11,331 nucleotides of DNA from Bacteriovoracaceae bacterium. GTDB lineage: Bacteria > Bdellovibrionota > Bacteriovoracia > Bacteriovoracales > Bacteriovoracaceae. The DNA is taken from contig JAGSHJ010000059.1 of the NCBI GenBank assembly GCA_023954595.1, forward strand, positions 1-11,331. The letters are read 5' to 3'. Under the pieces are notes generated by a model. That model had not been told where the DNA came from. It saw only the letters and a program-made list of their open reading frames with translations, and made no database searches. Position numbers and translations under genes: made by a program. Positions within the stretch are counted from its first letter, which is position 1. Each line of letters starts with the position of its first letter. Below, one piece after another: positions 1 through 7,018 of this stretch.

Positions 1-10
1 AACTTAACTG

Positions 11-17
11 TATAAAT
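11..17 (+). promoter_or_regulatory. Possible -10 element for the envelope gene pair
   Basis: TATAAAT lies about 60 bases upstream of the GTG start at 77. It resembles a sigma-70 -10 hexamer and would place a transcript start near base 24. The matching -35 region falls outside the window, so only half of the promoter can be judged. AT-rich DNA produces such matches by chance, hence the low confidence. Confidence 0.2.
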
Positions 18-66
18 CACTTAAATTTTTGTGTTTCAAATGCCATAATTCCAAAAAGATTTGTTT

Positions 67-71
67 GGAGG
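67..71 (+). promoter_or_regulatory. Ribosome binding site that fixes the GTG start at 77
   Basis: GGAGG ends five bases before GTG 77, ideal Shine-Dalgarno spacing. The upstream in-frame TTG at 29 is preceded only by an AT-rich stretch. The site therefore supports the shorter protein, whose first residues are a complete signal peptide. Confidence 0.7.
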
Positions 72-76
72 GATGT

Positions 77-847
77 GTGAGAAAGACTCTTATTGGTTTG
101 TCATTTTTGATGAGCTTTGGTGCAAATGCTAGCTTTCTTGAAATTAGAAGTGATGAGTTTGAACCGAAAAACTTAAAAGACAAAAAATGGAGGCTTGATT
201 TAGGCCTTGATTACATGCAATACCCAACAACTCTTCCTGAGTACAATGGAACCCACGCAAACGTTAAAAGTGAAGAAAATAGCGACGTCTTTGGCATCGG
301 CCTCAACATAGGAAGAGAGTTTTCTATTGGAGCGGGTGTATCAACAACATTAAAAATTGGCGGCTTCTACAATAAAACTCTTGATAAGAGTGTGGGAAAG
401 GCATCTAAAGATATCGATATGGATCTTGCAAACGTGAGAACAGACCATATGGTTTATGGTACAGAGGCAAGTGTTTCATTGAACTACTTAGTAGAGAATT
501 CAATATTAAACTTCCAGCCCTTCATTGAATTTGGAATGGGTACAGGAAATGCTGAAATCGAAAAACAGTACTCTTTTGAAGGTATCGAATCAGATCGAAG
601 TGATGCTGAAAATTATAATGCCCAAGTTCAAGAAGGCTTTGATTACGGCAAGGCCAGTGTCGGGGTAAATTTTATCTCTCAAAAAGGGATCATCTCTTAT
701 ATTAAGGCCACCAAATTAAGCATGAATGTAAAAGAGCGTGAAGTGGCTGGAGTTGCGGACTCAACGTCTCTTGATAAGAAAGAAAAAGATTTGAATGAAG
801 CTAAAGATGTTATGTCTGCAAGCTTAGGTCTTGGATTTTTATTTTAA
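77..847 (+). CDS. Putative outer-membrane beta-barrel protein, function unknown
   Basis: I do not recognise the family. From a GTG start at 77 the product is 256 residues. A Sec signal peptide fills residues 1-18: basic RK at the start, a hydrophobic core, then the AxA-type site ANA before SFLEIRS. The mature part has repeated short amphipathic strands rich in Gly, Tyr and Phe, separated by charged Lys/Glu/Asp loops. It ends in LGLGFLF, and a terminal Phe is the usual beta-signal of outer-membrane barrels. This start was chosen because GGAGG (67-71) sits five bases ahead of it and the signal peptide then begins at residue 1. A longer reading from TTG at 29 would add 16 Cys-rich residues with no ribosome site. 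The downstream lipoprotein begins nine bases after this stop, so the two are probably co-transcribed. Barrel identity is inferred from composition and the C-terminus only. Confidence 0.7.
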   Translation: MRKTLIGLSFLMSFGANASFLEIRSDEFEPKNLKDKKWRLDLGLDYMQYPTTLPEYNGTHANVKSEENSDVFGIGLNIGREFSIGAGVSTTLKIGGFYNKTLDKSVGKASKDIDMDLANVRTDHMVYGTEASVSLNYLVENSILNFQPFIEFGMGTGNAEIEKQYSFEGIESDRSDAENYNAQVQEGFDYGKASVGVNFISQKGIISYIKATKLSMNVKEREVAGVADSTSLDKKEKDLNEAKDVMSASLGLGFLF

Positions 848-855
848 AGGTTTTT

Positions 856-1641
856 ATGAAAGTTATACTAGGTCTTCTCGCGTTTTTGATACTTGTTTCC
901 TGTGGTAAAAATACTGAAGAGTATCTTTATGATAAAAATCACAGAGACTGGCAGATGGTACAGCAACGTGCTTCTGAAACTTGTATTAACGAGTCTCGCA
1001 TTTTTCAAGAGATGCAAAAAAGAAATGATTTCACCAGCTCCTTTAAAGAGAACTCTTATTTCCAAATAGATATCACTAAATCTAATGGTGCTAAATACCA
1101 AGAATTTATTCGAATTAATGAAGTCAGTAGCAATTCATTAGTAATACACAAATATAGTGAAGAAGAAGACTCTCAGTCTATTGTGTACACGACTAAAAAT
1201 AATAACGATATGATTTCAGCAATTGCAAATGGTGTCTGCCAAAGTGACGATGACTTTACCTACGCCCACGACTCGAGTGCGTTGGACAATACAACCGTAT
1301 TGGATTTTTCAGATACCAGAATTGATGGCGATGAGCAGCAGTATCAAAAAGTAACTGAGCTCTACAGTGCTAAAGTTTCATTTCCTTTGATATTCATGCA
1401 GTGGAATAGAAAGGAAACCATTCAATATAAAGACCTTAATCGCAGTGCTTCTGAAGCAAAGTCAAATAGCTATAGTGTTAAATCAATAACCAAAGCAGCT
1501 TGTGAAGTGAGTGAGATTTGTAATAGATCAGTTTGGAACTTTAAGAGAGTTCATGTTTCGGTTAATCCATCTGCGTATCAATCAAATGATCTTAACTCTA
1601 GAATGTTCACTATTGATGCTACTGAAATTAGTTTGGAATAG
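856..1641 (+). CDS. Predicted lipoprotein of unknown function
   Basis: The 261-residue product starts with a short hydrophobic signal and a lipobox L13-V14-S15-C16, so Cys16 is expected to be lipidated after signal peptidase II cleavage. Gly at position +2 carries no inner-membrane retention signal by the E. coli rule. The mature part is hydrophilic, with no membrane segment and four further cysteines: one near residue 43, one in GVCQS, and a pair in ACEVSEIC that could form disulfides in the periplasm. I recognise no domain. AAAGG (846-850) lies just before the ATG, and the gap to the upstream beta-barrel gene is eight bases, suggesting one operon and perhaps one envelope complex. The last 14 bases overlap the end of the convergent DUF218 gene. 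Confidence 0.75.
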   Translation: MKVILGLLAFLILVSCGKNTEEYLYDKNHRDWQMVQQRASETCINESRIFQEMQKRNDFTSSFKENSYFQIDITKSNGAKYQEFIRINEVSSNSLVIHKYSEEEDSQSIVYTTKNNNDMISAIANGVCQSDDDFTYAHDSSALDNTTVLDFSDTRIDGDEQQYQKVTELYSAKVSFPLIFMQWNRKETIQYKDLNRSASEAKSNSYSVKSITKAACEVSEICNRSVWNFKRVHVSVNPSAYQSNDLNSRMFTIDATEISLE

Positions 1642-2299
1642 GGGACTCTTTGTCCCAAAAAAGTAAAAACGTGGAAGTCTTAAATAGTTTGTAGACTTCC
1701 TTTAGAAGAATTTTGATATTTCTCCATTCAGTATAATCACTCTCAATAGCATCATAATGGAAATTCAAATTTTGTCCGCTAGATCTAAGAGTCTCTAAAA
1801 TGAGATTAACTCTAAGGATATGATAGTCGCTTGAGATTACTAAAATGTCTTTTACTGCTGGTAGCTTTTGAGCATAGTGAATAGTTGCAAGTCCATTCTC
1901 GACCGTGTTTCTCGCAAGATAATCTATTTCAATATGATGACTTTCTTGTTCAATGTACTCTTCCACAGAGAGGTTGGCCCCCTGGTTAACAAGTAATGTC
2001 TTTAGATTGTTTTTAACATAAACACCGGTGATGAAGAGTTTGGCGGAAGGGTGTTTTTCCGCCAACTTTAGAGCATGTTCAATTCTTCCACTATCGCCGG
2101 TAAAAACGGCAATGACATCAGGTGCCTTCTGATAGAAGGCCTTGGCACTGGCCTGCTTCTGTTTTTGAGCATACATCGGAAGATATATAGTCAACAACGA
2201 CGATGCAAGGCCAATCGCCACGATGCTTAAAAATACGTTTCTAACAAGACGCTTAGATCTCGTATACCTTGTTTCGAAAACGTATTTTTTAGAAAACAT
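1628..2299 (-). CDS. Membrane-anchored DUF218 (YdcF/SanA/ElyC-type) protein
   Basis: This 223-residue protein has a basic N-terminus, one transmembrane helix at about residues 20-42 and then a DUF218 domain. Family signatures in order are FTGDSGRIEHALKLA (66-80), the ARNTVENG segment (129-136), VISSDYHILR (154-163) and the terminal KEVYKLF (200-206). DUF218 proteins such as SanA and ElyC have envelope-barrier or lipid-carrier roles in E. coli, but the biochemical activity is poorly defined, so none is assigned here. The single helix suggests an inner-membrane anchor with the domain in the periplasm. The gene follows ridA by eight bases and is probably the last gene of the maeB operon. Its Shine-Dalgarno (AAAGGG) sits about 12 bases from the ATG, a little far. 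Its 3' end overlaps the convergent lipoprotein gene. Confidence 0.8.
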   Translation of the reverse strand: MFSKKYVFETRYTRSKRLVRNVFLSIVAIGLASSLLTIYLPMYAQKQKQASAKAFYQKAPDVIAVFTGDSGRIEHALKLAEKHPSAKLFITGVYVKNNLKTLLVNQGANLSVEEYIEQESHHIEIDYLARNTVENGLATIHYAQKLPAVKDILVISSDYHILRVNLILETLRSSGQNLNFHYDAIESDYTEWRNIKILLKEVYKLFKTSTFLLFWDKESPIPN

Positions 2300-2307
2300 G
2301 CTAATAA

Positions 2308-2694
2308 TTAACCCTTTGCTGCAATAACTTCAATCTCTGCCAAAGCACCCTTTGGAAGTGCCGGAACTTGAACACAGCTTCTCGCCGGGTATGGTTCGCT
2401 GAAATATGCAACATATGCTTCGTTTACTTTGGAGAAGTTTCCAAGGTCTGTAACAAAGATAGAAGTCTTAATAATGTGCTCTCTTGTTATAGAGCATGCT
2501 TCAAGAAGGCCATCGATGTTTTTCATGATCTGGGCAACTTGAGCTTCAAAGCCTTCGGCCATTTCACCCGTTTTTGCATCAAGACCAATTTGTCCTGAGA
2601 AAAAGTATGTGCCGTTATGTTCAACACCTTGAGAGTAAGTACCGACAGCAGCAGGTGCTAAATCGGTACTGATAATATTCTTTTTAAAACCCAT
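2308..2694 (-). CDS. ridA: RidA family reactive intermediate (enamine/imine) deaminase
   Basis: The product is 128 residues, the normal length for RidA (YjgF/YER057c/UK114). RidA trimers hydrolyse 2-aminoacrylate and related enamines or imines, released by PLP enzymes, to ketoacids and ammonia, protecting PLP enzymes in the cytoplasm. Hallmarks are SQGVEHNG near the start, FSGQIGLD (32-39) and the C-terminal signature PARSCVQVPALPKGALAEIE, with Arg105 and Glu120 at the positions of the E. coli active-site residues. Retention of the Arg places it with the deaminating RidA group rather than the inactive Rid subfamilies. The ATG overlaps the maeB stop as TAATG, so translation is probably coupled to maeB. 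Confidence 0.93.
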   Translation of the reverse strand: MGFKKNIISTDLAPAAVGTYSQGVEHNGTYFFSGQIGLDAKTGEMAEGFEAQVAQIMKNIDGLLEACSITREHIIKTSIFVTDLGNFSKVNEAYVAYFSEPYPARSCVQVPALPKGALAEIEVIAAKG

Positions 2695-4961
2695 TACTTT
2701 GCTCCTTCTCTTTCGCTAGTTAAAGCTGTTAAGTGAGTCATGTTCACAATTTCTTCAACAGTAGAAGTTCTTTGAACAATGTTTATTGGATGAGTCATCG
2801 GCGCCAAAATAGGTCCGATTGGCGTACATTCTGCAAGTTGAGACAATAGCTTGTAGCTGATGTTTGCTGACTGAAGATCAGGGAAGATTAGAACGTCTGC
2901 TTCACCGTCAAGACTAGAGAAGCTGAAAAGGTTTTTTAGAATCTTCTCATTTACTGCAACATCTGCTTGCATTTCTCCATCAACAACTAGAGATGGCTCT
3001 CTCTCTTTTGTTAACTCTACAGCTTTTTTGATCTTCTTAGTGTCTTCGTTCAAGTTAGAACCAAAGTTTGAGTAACTTAAGAAGGCAACCTTAGGCTCTC
3101 TCTTTAAAAGTGTGCGGTATAGCTTTGTTGTAGACAAGGCAATGTCGGATAGATCCTCTGTTGAAGGATTTCTTTGTGCCGTACAGTCTGCAAGAAAGAT
3201 AATTCTATTTCTAAGAACCATGATCATTACACCAGCAACCTTTTGGCTACCTTTTCCTGTTACTCTCATAATAGGTTGGAAACAATCCGGGTAGTTTTGA
3301 GTCGTTCCTGTGATCATACCATCAGCATGCTTTTTCATAACCATCATCGAGCCGAAGTAGTTACCACCTTTCATAAGATCTTCAGAGAGCGCGATAGTAG
3401 CACCTTGTCTTTGTCTTAGATGGTGGAAGCTTGTGTAGTAGTCTTTTAGGTTTTCAGAATGACTAGGCTTAATAATCTCAATGTCTTTAAGGTGAGATAG
3501 TCCTAAGCTGTCCATCTTTGCATGAATAACTTCTTTATCACCAAGAAGAAGAGGTTCAATCTTACCTTCTTCATTAAGGATTGATACTGCTTGAAGGATT
3601 CTACTGTTAGAGCCTTCTGCAAAAACGATTTTCTTCTTTTTCTCTTTAGTAAGTCTTGAACGAATCTCTCTCATGAATTCTGCAGATTGACCCATTCTTG
3701 CTTCTAGCTCAAGAGCGTAAGCGTGAAAGTCTTTGATTTCAATTCTTGCTACACCGGTTTTCATTGCGGCCCTAGCTACTGCTGGAGCTACACGAGTAAG
3801 AACTCTTTTATCAAACGGCTTAGGGATGATGTACTCAGGACCAAATGTAAAGTTCTCACCTGAGTAAGACATCTTTACTTGATCAGGAACTTCTTCTTTT
3901 GTTAGAGCTGCAAGAGCTTTAACTGCTGCGATCTTCATCTCTTCATTAATTTTTCTGGCCCTTACATCAAGAGCTCCACGGAAGATAAATGGAAAGCCTA
4001 GAACGTTATTAACTTGGTTAGGGTAGTCACTTCTTCCTGTTGCCATAATAGCGTCGTCACGTACTTCAGCAACTTCCTCTGGAGTGATCTCAGGATCTGG
4101 ATTTGCCATAGCAAAGATTATGGGGTTTTTTGCCATATCTTTTACCATCTGCTTTGATACAACACCTTTTGCAGACAGTCCCATGAAGGCATCTGCGCCT
4201 TTCATTGCATCTTCAAGAGTTCTCATGTCTGTATCGATAGCGAATATCTCTTTATACTTGTTCATGCCTTCTTTTCTACCTTTGTAGATGACACCTTTAG
4301 AGTCACACATCACTAGATTTTCTGGCTTTGCTCCAAGCTCAATAAATAGCTTTCCAATAGCGATAGAGGCAGCACCCGCTCCACTGAAGACAATCTTTAC
4401 GTCAGAGATTTTCTTCTTAGTAAGCTCTAGTGCATTGATGAATCCTGCACTTGCGATGATTGCAGTTCCGTGTTGATCATCGTGAAAGACAGGAATGTCC
4501 ATCATCTCTTGAAGTTGAGACTCAACTTCAAAGCACTCTGGAGCTTTAATGTCCTCTAGGTTGATGCCGCCAAAAGTAGGCTCTAGTGGCTTAATAGCAG
4601 CAACCATTTCATCAACAGTTTTCGCGTTTAGTTCAATATCGAATACATCAACGTCGGCGAACTTTTTAAATAAAACACCCTTTCCTTCCATAACAGGCTT
4701 GCCTGCAAGAGGACCAATATTTCCAAGGCCTAGTACGGCACTACCGTTAGAGATAACAGCAACAAGGTTGCCTTTGGCCGTATATTTATAAACATCTTCA
4801 GGATTGTCTGCGATTTTTAAACAAGGCTGGGCAACTCCAGGTGAGTATGCCAGTGATAACTCTCTTGAAGTTACGCAAGGTTTCGTTGAGATAACTTCAA
4901 TTTTTCCAGGGCGTCCCTGTGAGTGATAATCCAGTGCTTGTTGCTTCTTGTTGTCTTCCAC
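2694..4961 (-). CDS. maeB: NADP-dependent malic enzyme, MaeB type with phosphotransacetylase-like domain
   Basis: The cytoplasmic enzyme decarboxylates malate to pyruvate and CO2 while reducing NADP+, feeding NADPH and pyruvate pools. The 755 residues match the usual two-part MaeB. The malic-enzyme half (about 1-425) carries LAYSPGVA with the catalytic-type Tyr39, EGKGVLFKK with Lys94, the metal-binding INLEDI and HDDQHGTA, the nucleotide loop GAGAAS (194-199), MANPDPE and the PNQVNN segment. The phosphotransacetylase-like half (about 440-750) contains the HADGMITGTTQNYPDC and NPSTEDLSDIA regions and ends in the GPILAPMTHPINIVQR block. In E. coli MaeB this half is regulatory and senses acetyl-CoA; the same is inferred here. 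The start is GTG, supported by AAGGA seven bases upstream. It is the first gene of the maeB-ridA-DUF218 operon. Confidence 0.95.
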   Translation of the reverse strand: MEDNKKQQALDYHSQGRPGKIEVISTKPCVTSRELSLAYSPGVAQPCLKIADNPEDVYKYTAKGNLVAVISNGSAVLGLGNIGPLAGKPVMEGKGVLFKKFADVDVFDIELNAKTVDEMVAAIKPLEPTFGGINLEDIKAPECFEVESQLQEMMDIPVFHDDQHGTAIIASAGFINALELTKKKISDVKIVFSGAGAASIAIGKLFIELGAKPENLVMCDSKGVIYKGRKEGMNKYKEIFAIDTDMRTLEDAMKGADAFMGLSAKGVVSKQMVKDMAKNPIIFAMANPDPEITPEEVAEVRDDAIMATGRSDYPNQVNNVLGFPFIFRGALDVRARKINEEMKIAAVKALAALTKEEVPDQVKMSYSGENFTFGPEYIIPKPFDKRVLTRVAPAVARAAMKTGVARIEIKDFHAYALELEARMGQSAEFMREIRSRLTKEKKKKIVFAEGSNSRILQAVSILNEEGKIEPLLLGDKEVIHAKMDSLGLSHLKDIEIIKPSHSENLKDYYTSFHHLRQRQGATIALSEDLMKGGNYFGSMMVMKKHADGMITGTTQNYPDCFQPIMRVTGKGSQKVAGVMIMVLRNRIIFLADCTAQRNPSTEDLSDIALSTTKLYRTLLKREPKVAFLSYSNFGSNLNEDTKKIKKAVELTKEREPSLVVDGEMQADVAVNEKILKNLFSFSSLDGEADVLIFPDLQSANISYKLLSQLAECTPIGPILAPMTHPINIVQRTSTVEEIVNMTHLTALTSEREGAK

Positions 4962-4968
4962 TGTGGAT

Positions 4969-4973
4969 TCCTT
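4969..4973 (-). promoter_or_regulatory. Ribosome binding site for the maeB GTG start
   Basis: On the minus strand AAGGA stands seven bases before the GTG at 4961. It supports this non-ATG start, after which the protein begins directly with MEDNKKQQALDYHS, a typical MaeB N-terminus. Confidence 0.65.
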
Positions 4974-5009
4974 TTTTCTATAATTAGCGATTTGATTAAA
5001 ATTGCGGAT

Positions 5010-5018
5010 ATTGTAACA
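5010..5018 (-). promoter_or_regulatory. Candidate extended -10 promoter of the maeB operon
   Basis: Read on the minus strand the sequence is TGTTACAAT, an exact TGn extension followed by TACAAT (five of six matches to TATAAT). No good -35 hexamer sits 17 bases further up, which is normal for extended -10 promoters. Transcription would begin near 5003, giving a leader of about 40 bases. This is a motif match only. Confidence 0.4.
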
Positions 5019-5034
5019 GATTGCAAGGCGTCAT

Positions 5035-5055
5035 TTCTTCCTTTTATCGGAAGAA
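5035..5055. repeat. Inverted repeat upstream of the maeB promoter
   Basis: TTCTTCC (5035-5041) and GGAAGAA (5049-5055) are perfect 7-base inverted arms around a 7-base spacer. The site lies about 30-50 bases upstream of the inferred maeB transcript start and has no T-run on either strand, so it fits an operator better than a terminator. It could equally be a chance repeat in purine/pyrimidine-rich DNA. Confidence 0.3.
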
Positions 5056-5089
5056 TTGGCAAAAAAAGTGAAAGAATATGGAATATTGA

Positions 5090-5121
5090 AACAAGAAAGG
5101 CCTGGTGTGTAACCAGGCCTT
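5090..5121 (-). terminator. Rho-independent terminator of the S8 protease gene
   Basis: AAGGCCTGGT (5097-5106) and ACCAGGCCTT (5112-5121) form a perfect 10-base-pair stem with a 5-base loop. On the minus strand the stem is followed by TTCTTGTTTC-like sequence, an interrupted T-run. It starts 27 bases after the protease stop codon and separates that gene from the maeB promoter. Confidence 0.75.
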
Positions 5122-5148
5122 AGAAATACTTAACTTATGTGAATAATT

Positions 5149-6942
5149 TTAGTTGTTAGCAAGCTCTATTAGGTAAGGAACTTGAGTCTCTCGAGTTAAA
5201 ATATTTAGTGCGTTGAAAGCATTAATTACACCACCTGAAACACTTAGCTCTGAGAAGTAACCAGTACCTGCTCCTGGAACGCTAACTTCAAGATATGGAT
5301 ATCTAGAAGTTGTGCTCATTATTACTTCTTTTAATTGAGCTGGCTCTAAGTCTGGAACATATCCAAGAATTAATGCCGCAACTCCAGCAACTACAGGAGA
5401 GGCCATGCTCGTACCTGAAATAGTAGAGTAGGTGTTATCTGGAAATGTAGCATGAATGTTTTTGCCAGGAGCAAATACATCTACATTTCTTTTGCCGTAG
5501 TTTGAAAATCCTGCTGGAAGGTATGATCCTTTCAAGTAAGCAGACGCTCCAACTTCCAACCAATTGCTAACATCTTTACCGTTAACATTTTTATTTGGAA
5601 AATTGTCATTCTCATCAATGTTCTTAGAGCTGTTACCTGCAGCGTGTACAAGGATTACACCTTTTGATTCAGCATATTTAACCGCTTCATCTACAATTGT
5701 TTTATAAGGCGAATAGCTCTTACCAAAACTCATGTTGATTACTTTGGCACCATTATCTACTGCGTAGTAGATAGAGTTTGCAATATCTTTGTCACGCTCG
5801 TCACCGTTTGGAACGGCTCTAATTGCCATGATTTTTACATTGCTTGCAACGCCGTCCATTCCAATGCCATTTTGTCTTGCGGCCGCGATAATTCCAGCAA
5901 CATGTGTGCCGTGGCTTGAGTCTGCACCAATTACATCGTTGTTGCCGTATACTCTTTGACTTTTGTCATTGATGTTATCTCCAACAATTTCTGCTCTTGT
6001 GTCACTTTCAAGGTTGTAGTGATATAGAGCACTGGACTTGAAGTGTTCATAGTATTCAGAAACTTCGTTGTGAGTGTAACCTTGATAGTACATATTAAGA
6101 ACTACGTCTCTTGCTTGGTCTTGCTCATCATTTGCAGGCTTAAATTTTAGAATATAATCTTGTTCCATTTTTTCAACACCAGCTGCCTTTAAAACAGCAA
6201 CTGCAGCGTCGTAAGCTTTCTTCTCTTTTTTGAAAACTGTGAAGTATCTAAGTGAGCTTTTACTCTCACTCTCTACCTGTGCAGATAGACGCTCAAGCTT
6301 TAGTCTCTCACCTGGAAGAAGGTAATATCCATCACGGTTTAGTTCTTTTTTTAATTTTCTAAGCCTAACAACTTCTCTTGTCATCTCAAGAGTGTCGGCC
6401 GTTACTTGGTACTTAGGATCGCCCTTGATTAGCTTGTAGCCGTTGAGTGAGTCGTCAGCTTCAATTTTGGCCATACCTTTTTCATTACCGATAAAGTTCC
6501 AACCATACACGTCATCAACGTATCCATTGTTATCATCGTCGATGCCATTTCCAGCAATTTCATCTTCATTAATCCAAACCTTGCCTTGAAGGTCTTCGTG
6601 GTTTACATCAACACCACTATCAATAACTGCAACGATTACTTCGTTAGTCGGAGCGCCAAATAGTTTGTAAACTCTTTCAGTCCCAACTCCTTCAATGCCA
6701 TCAATTTCAGGGGAGAGGTTAAACCAGTTATGAGGTTCACCACCTTTACCAAGGGTATTTAAAATGTCGCCTTTGACATTCTTTCTTTGTACTTTAAGAA
6801 TTTTTGATTGTTTTTTTAGTTGTCCTAGTCTTTCTAGACTTTCAAACTCTACATCCTGAGCGATGTATTGAGGATAACTTGCTTGAGCAGCGAAAGAGGC
6901 TGTTAAACTTAGAACTGCTAGCGGCTTAATGATTTTTTTCAT
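5149..6942 (-). CDS. Secreted subtilisin-family (S8) serine protease
   Basis: The 597-residue product has a Sec signal peptide (about 1-21, cleaving after AAQA) and a short N-terminal region (22-95) that may be a propeptide. The peptidase domain carries the Asp-His-Ser triad: Asp108 in VIDSGVD, His344 in SSHGTHVAG and Ser512 in SGTSMASP, plus oxyanion Asn437 in HAAGNSS. A possible calcium-binding loop, GNGIDDDNNGYVDD, spans 131-144. Between the Asp and His motifs is an unusually long insert (about 155-335), highly charged with Lys/Glu-rich probable helices. No C-terminal anchor or sorting domain is seen, so the protein is probably periplasmic or released. AAGGGG precedes the ATG. It has its own terminator and lies 76 bases downstream of coaE. 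The substrate is unknown; no activity is shown by sequence alone beyond the intact triad. Confidence 0.93.
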   Translation of the reverse strand: MKKIIKPLAVLSLTASFAAQASYPQYIAQDVEFESLERLGQLKKQSKILKVQRKNVKGDILNTLGKGGEPHNWFNLSPEIDGIEGVGTERVYKLFGAPTNEVIVAVIDSGVDVNHEDLQGKVWINEDEIAGNGIDDDNNGYVDDVYGWNFIGNEKGMAKIEADDSLNGYKLIKGDPKYQVTADTLEMTREVVRLRKLKKELNRDGYYLLPGERLKLERLSAQVESESKSSLRYFTVFKKEKKAYDAAVAVLKAAGVEKMEQDYILKFKPANDEQDQARDVVLNMYYQGYTHNEVSEYYEHFKSSALYHYNLESDTRAEIVGDNINDKSQRVYGNNDVIGADSSHGTHVAGIIAAARQNGIGMDGVASNVKIMAIRAVPNGDERDKDIANSIYYAVDNGAKVINMSFGKSYSPYKTIVDEAVKYAESKGVILVHAAGNSSKNIDENDNFPNKNVNGKDVSNWLEVGASAYLKGSYLPAGFSNYGKRNVDVFAPGKNIHATFPDNTYSTISGTSMASPVVAGVAALILGYVPDLEPAQLKEVIMSTTSRYPYLEVSVPGAGTGYFSELSVSGGVINAFNALNILTRETQVPYLIELANN

Positions 6943-6983
6943 GAATTCCCCTTTTAATAAGGTGCATCATATATCTTGAAAAG

Positions 6984-7013
6984 AATTTTATACAGCGCGT
7001 TGAAAATTTTATA
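6984..7013 (-). repeat. Two direct TATAAAATT repeats 21 bases apart upstream of the protease gene
   Basis: On the minus strand TATAAAATT occurs at 7013-7005 and again at 6992-6984, a centre-to-centre distance of 21 bases or about two helical turns. The downstream copy contains TATAAA and could act as a -10, giving a leader of roughly 40 bases, but I find no convincing -35. The pair might be two -10 elements, a binding site for one regulator on one DNA face, or chance in AT-rich DNA. Confidence 0.3.
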
Positions 7014-7018
7014 TTACC

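Noticed and set aside
29..76. TTG-initiated N-terminal extension of the beta-barrel gene
   Set aside because: It adds a Cys-rich stretch ahead of a perfect signal peptide and has no ribosome site, whereas GTG 77 has GGAGG at ideal spacing.
1642..1656. GGGAC/GTCCC hairpin as a terminator for the lipoprotein or the DUF218 gene
   Set aside because: The stem is only five base pairs. It is followed by As on the plus strand and by no T-run on the minus strand, and it lies inside the DUF218 coding end.
4549..4791. Plus-strand open frames within maeB
   Set aside because: They are Ser/Pro/Ala-rich reverse readings of a strongly conserved enzyme, with no ribosome site.
4871..5062. Minus-strand open frame overlapping the maeB start and promoter
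   Set aside because: It is out of frame with maeB, crosses the maeB ribosome site and promoter, and shows no domain or signal.
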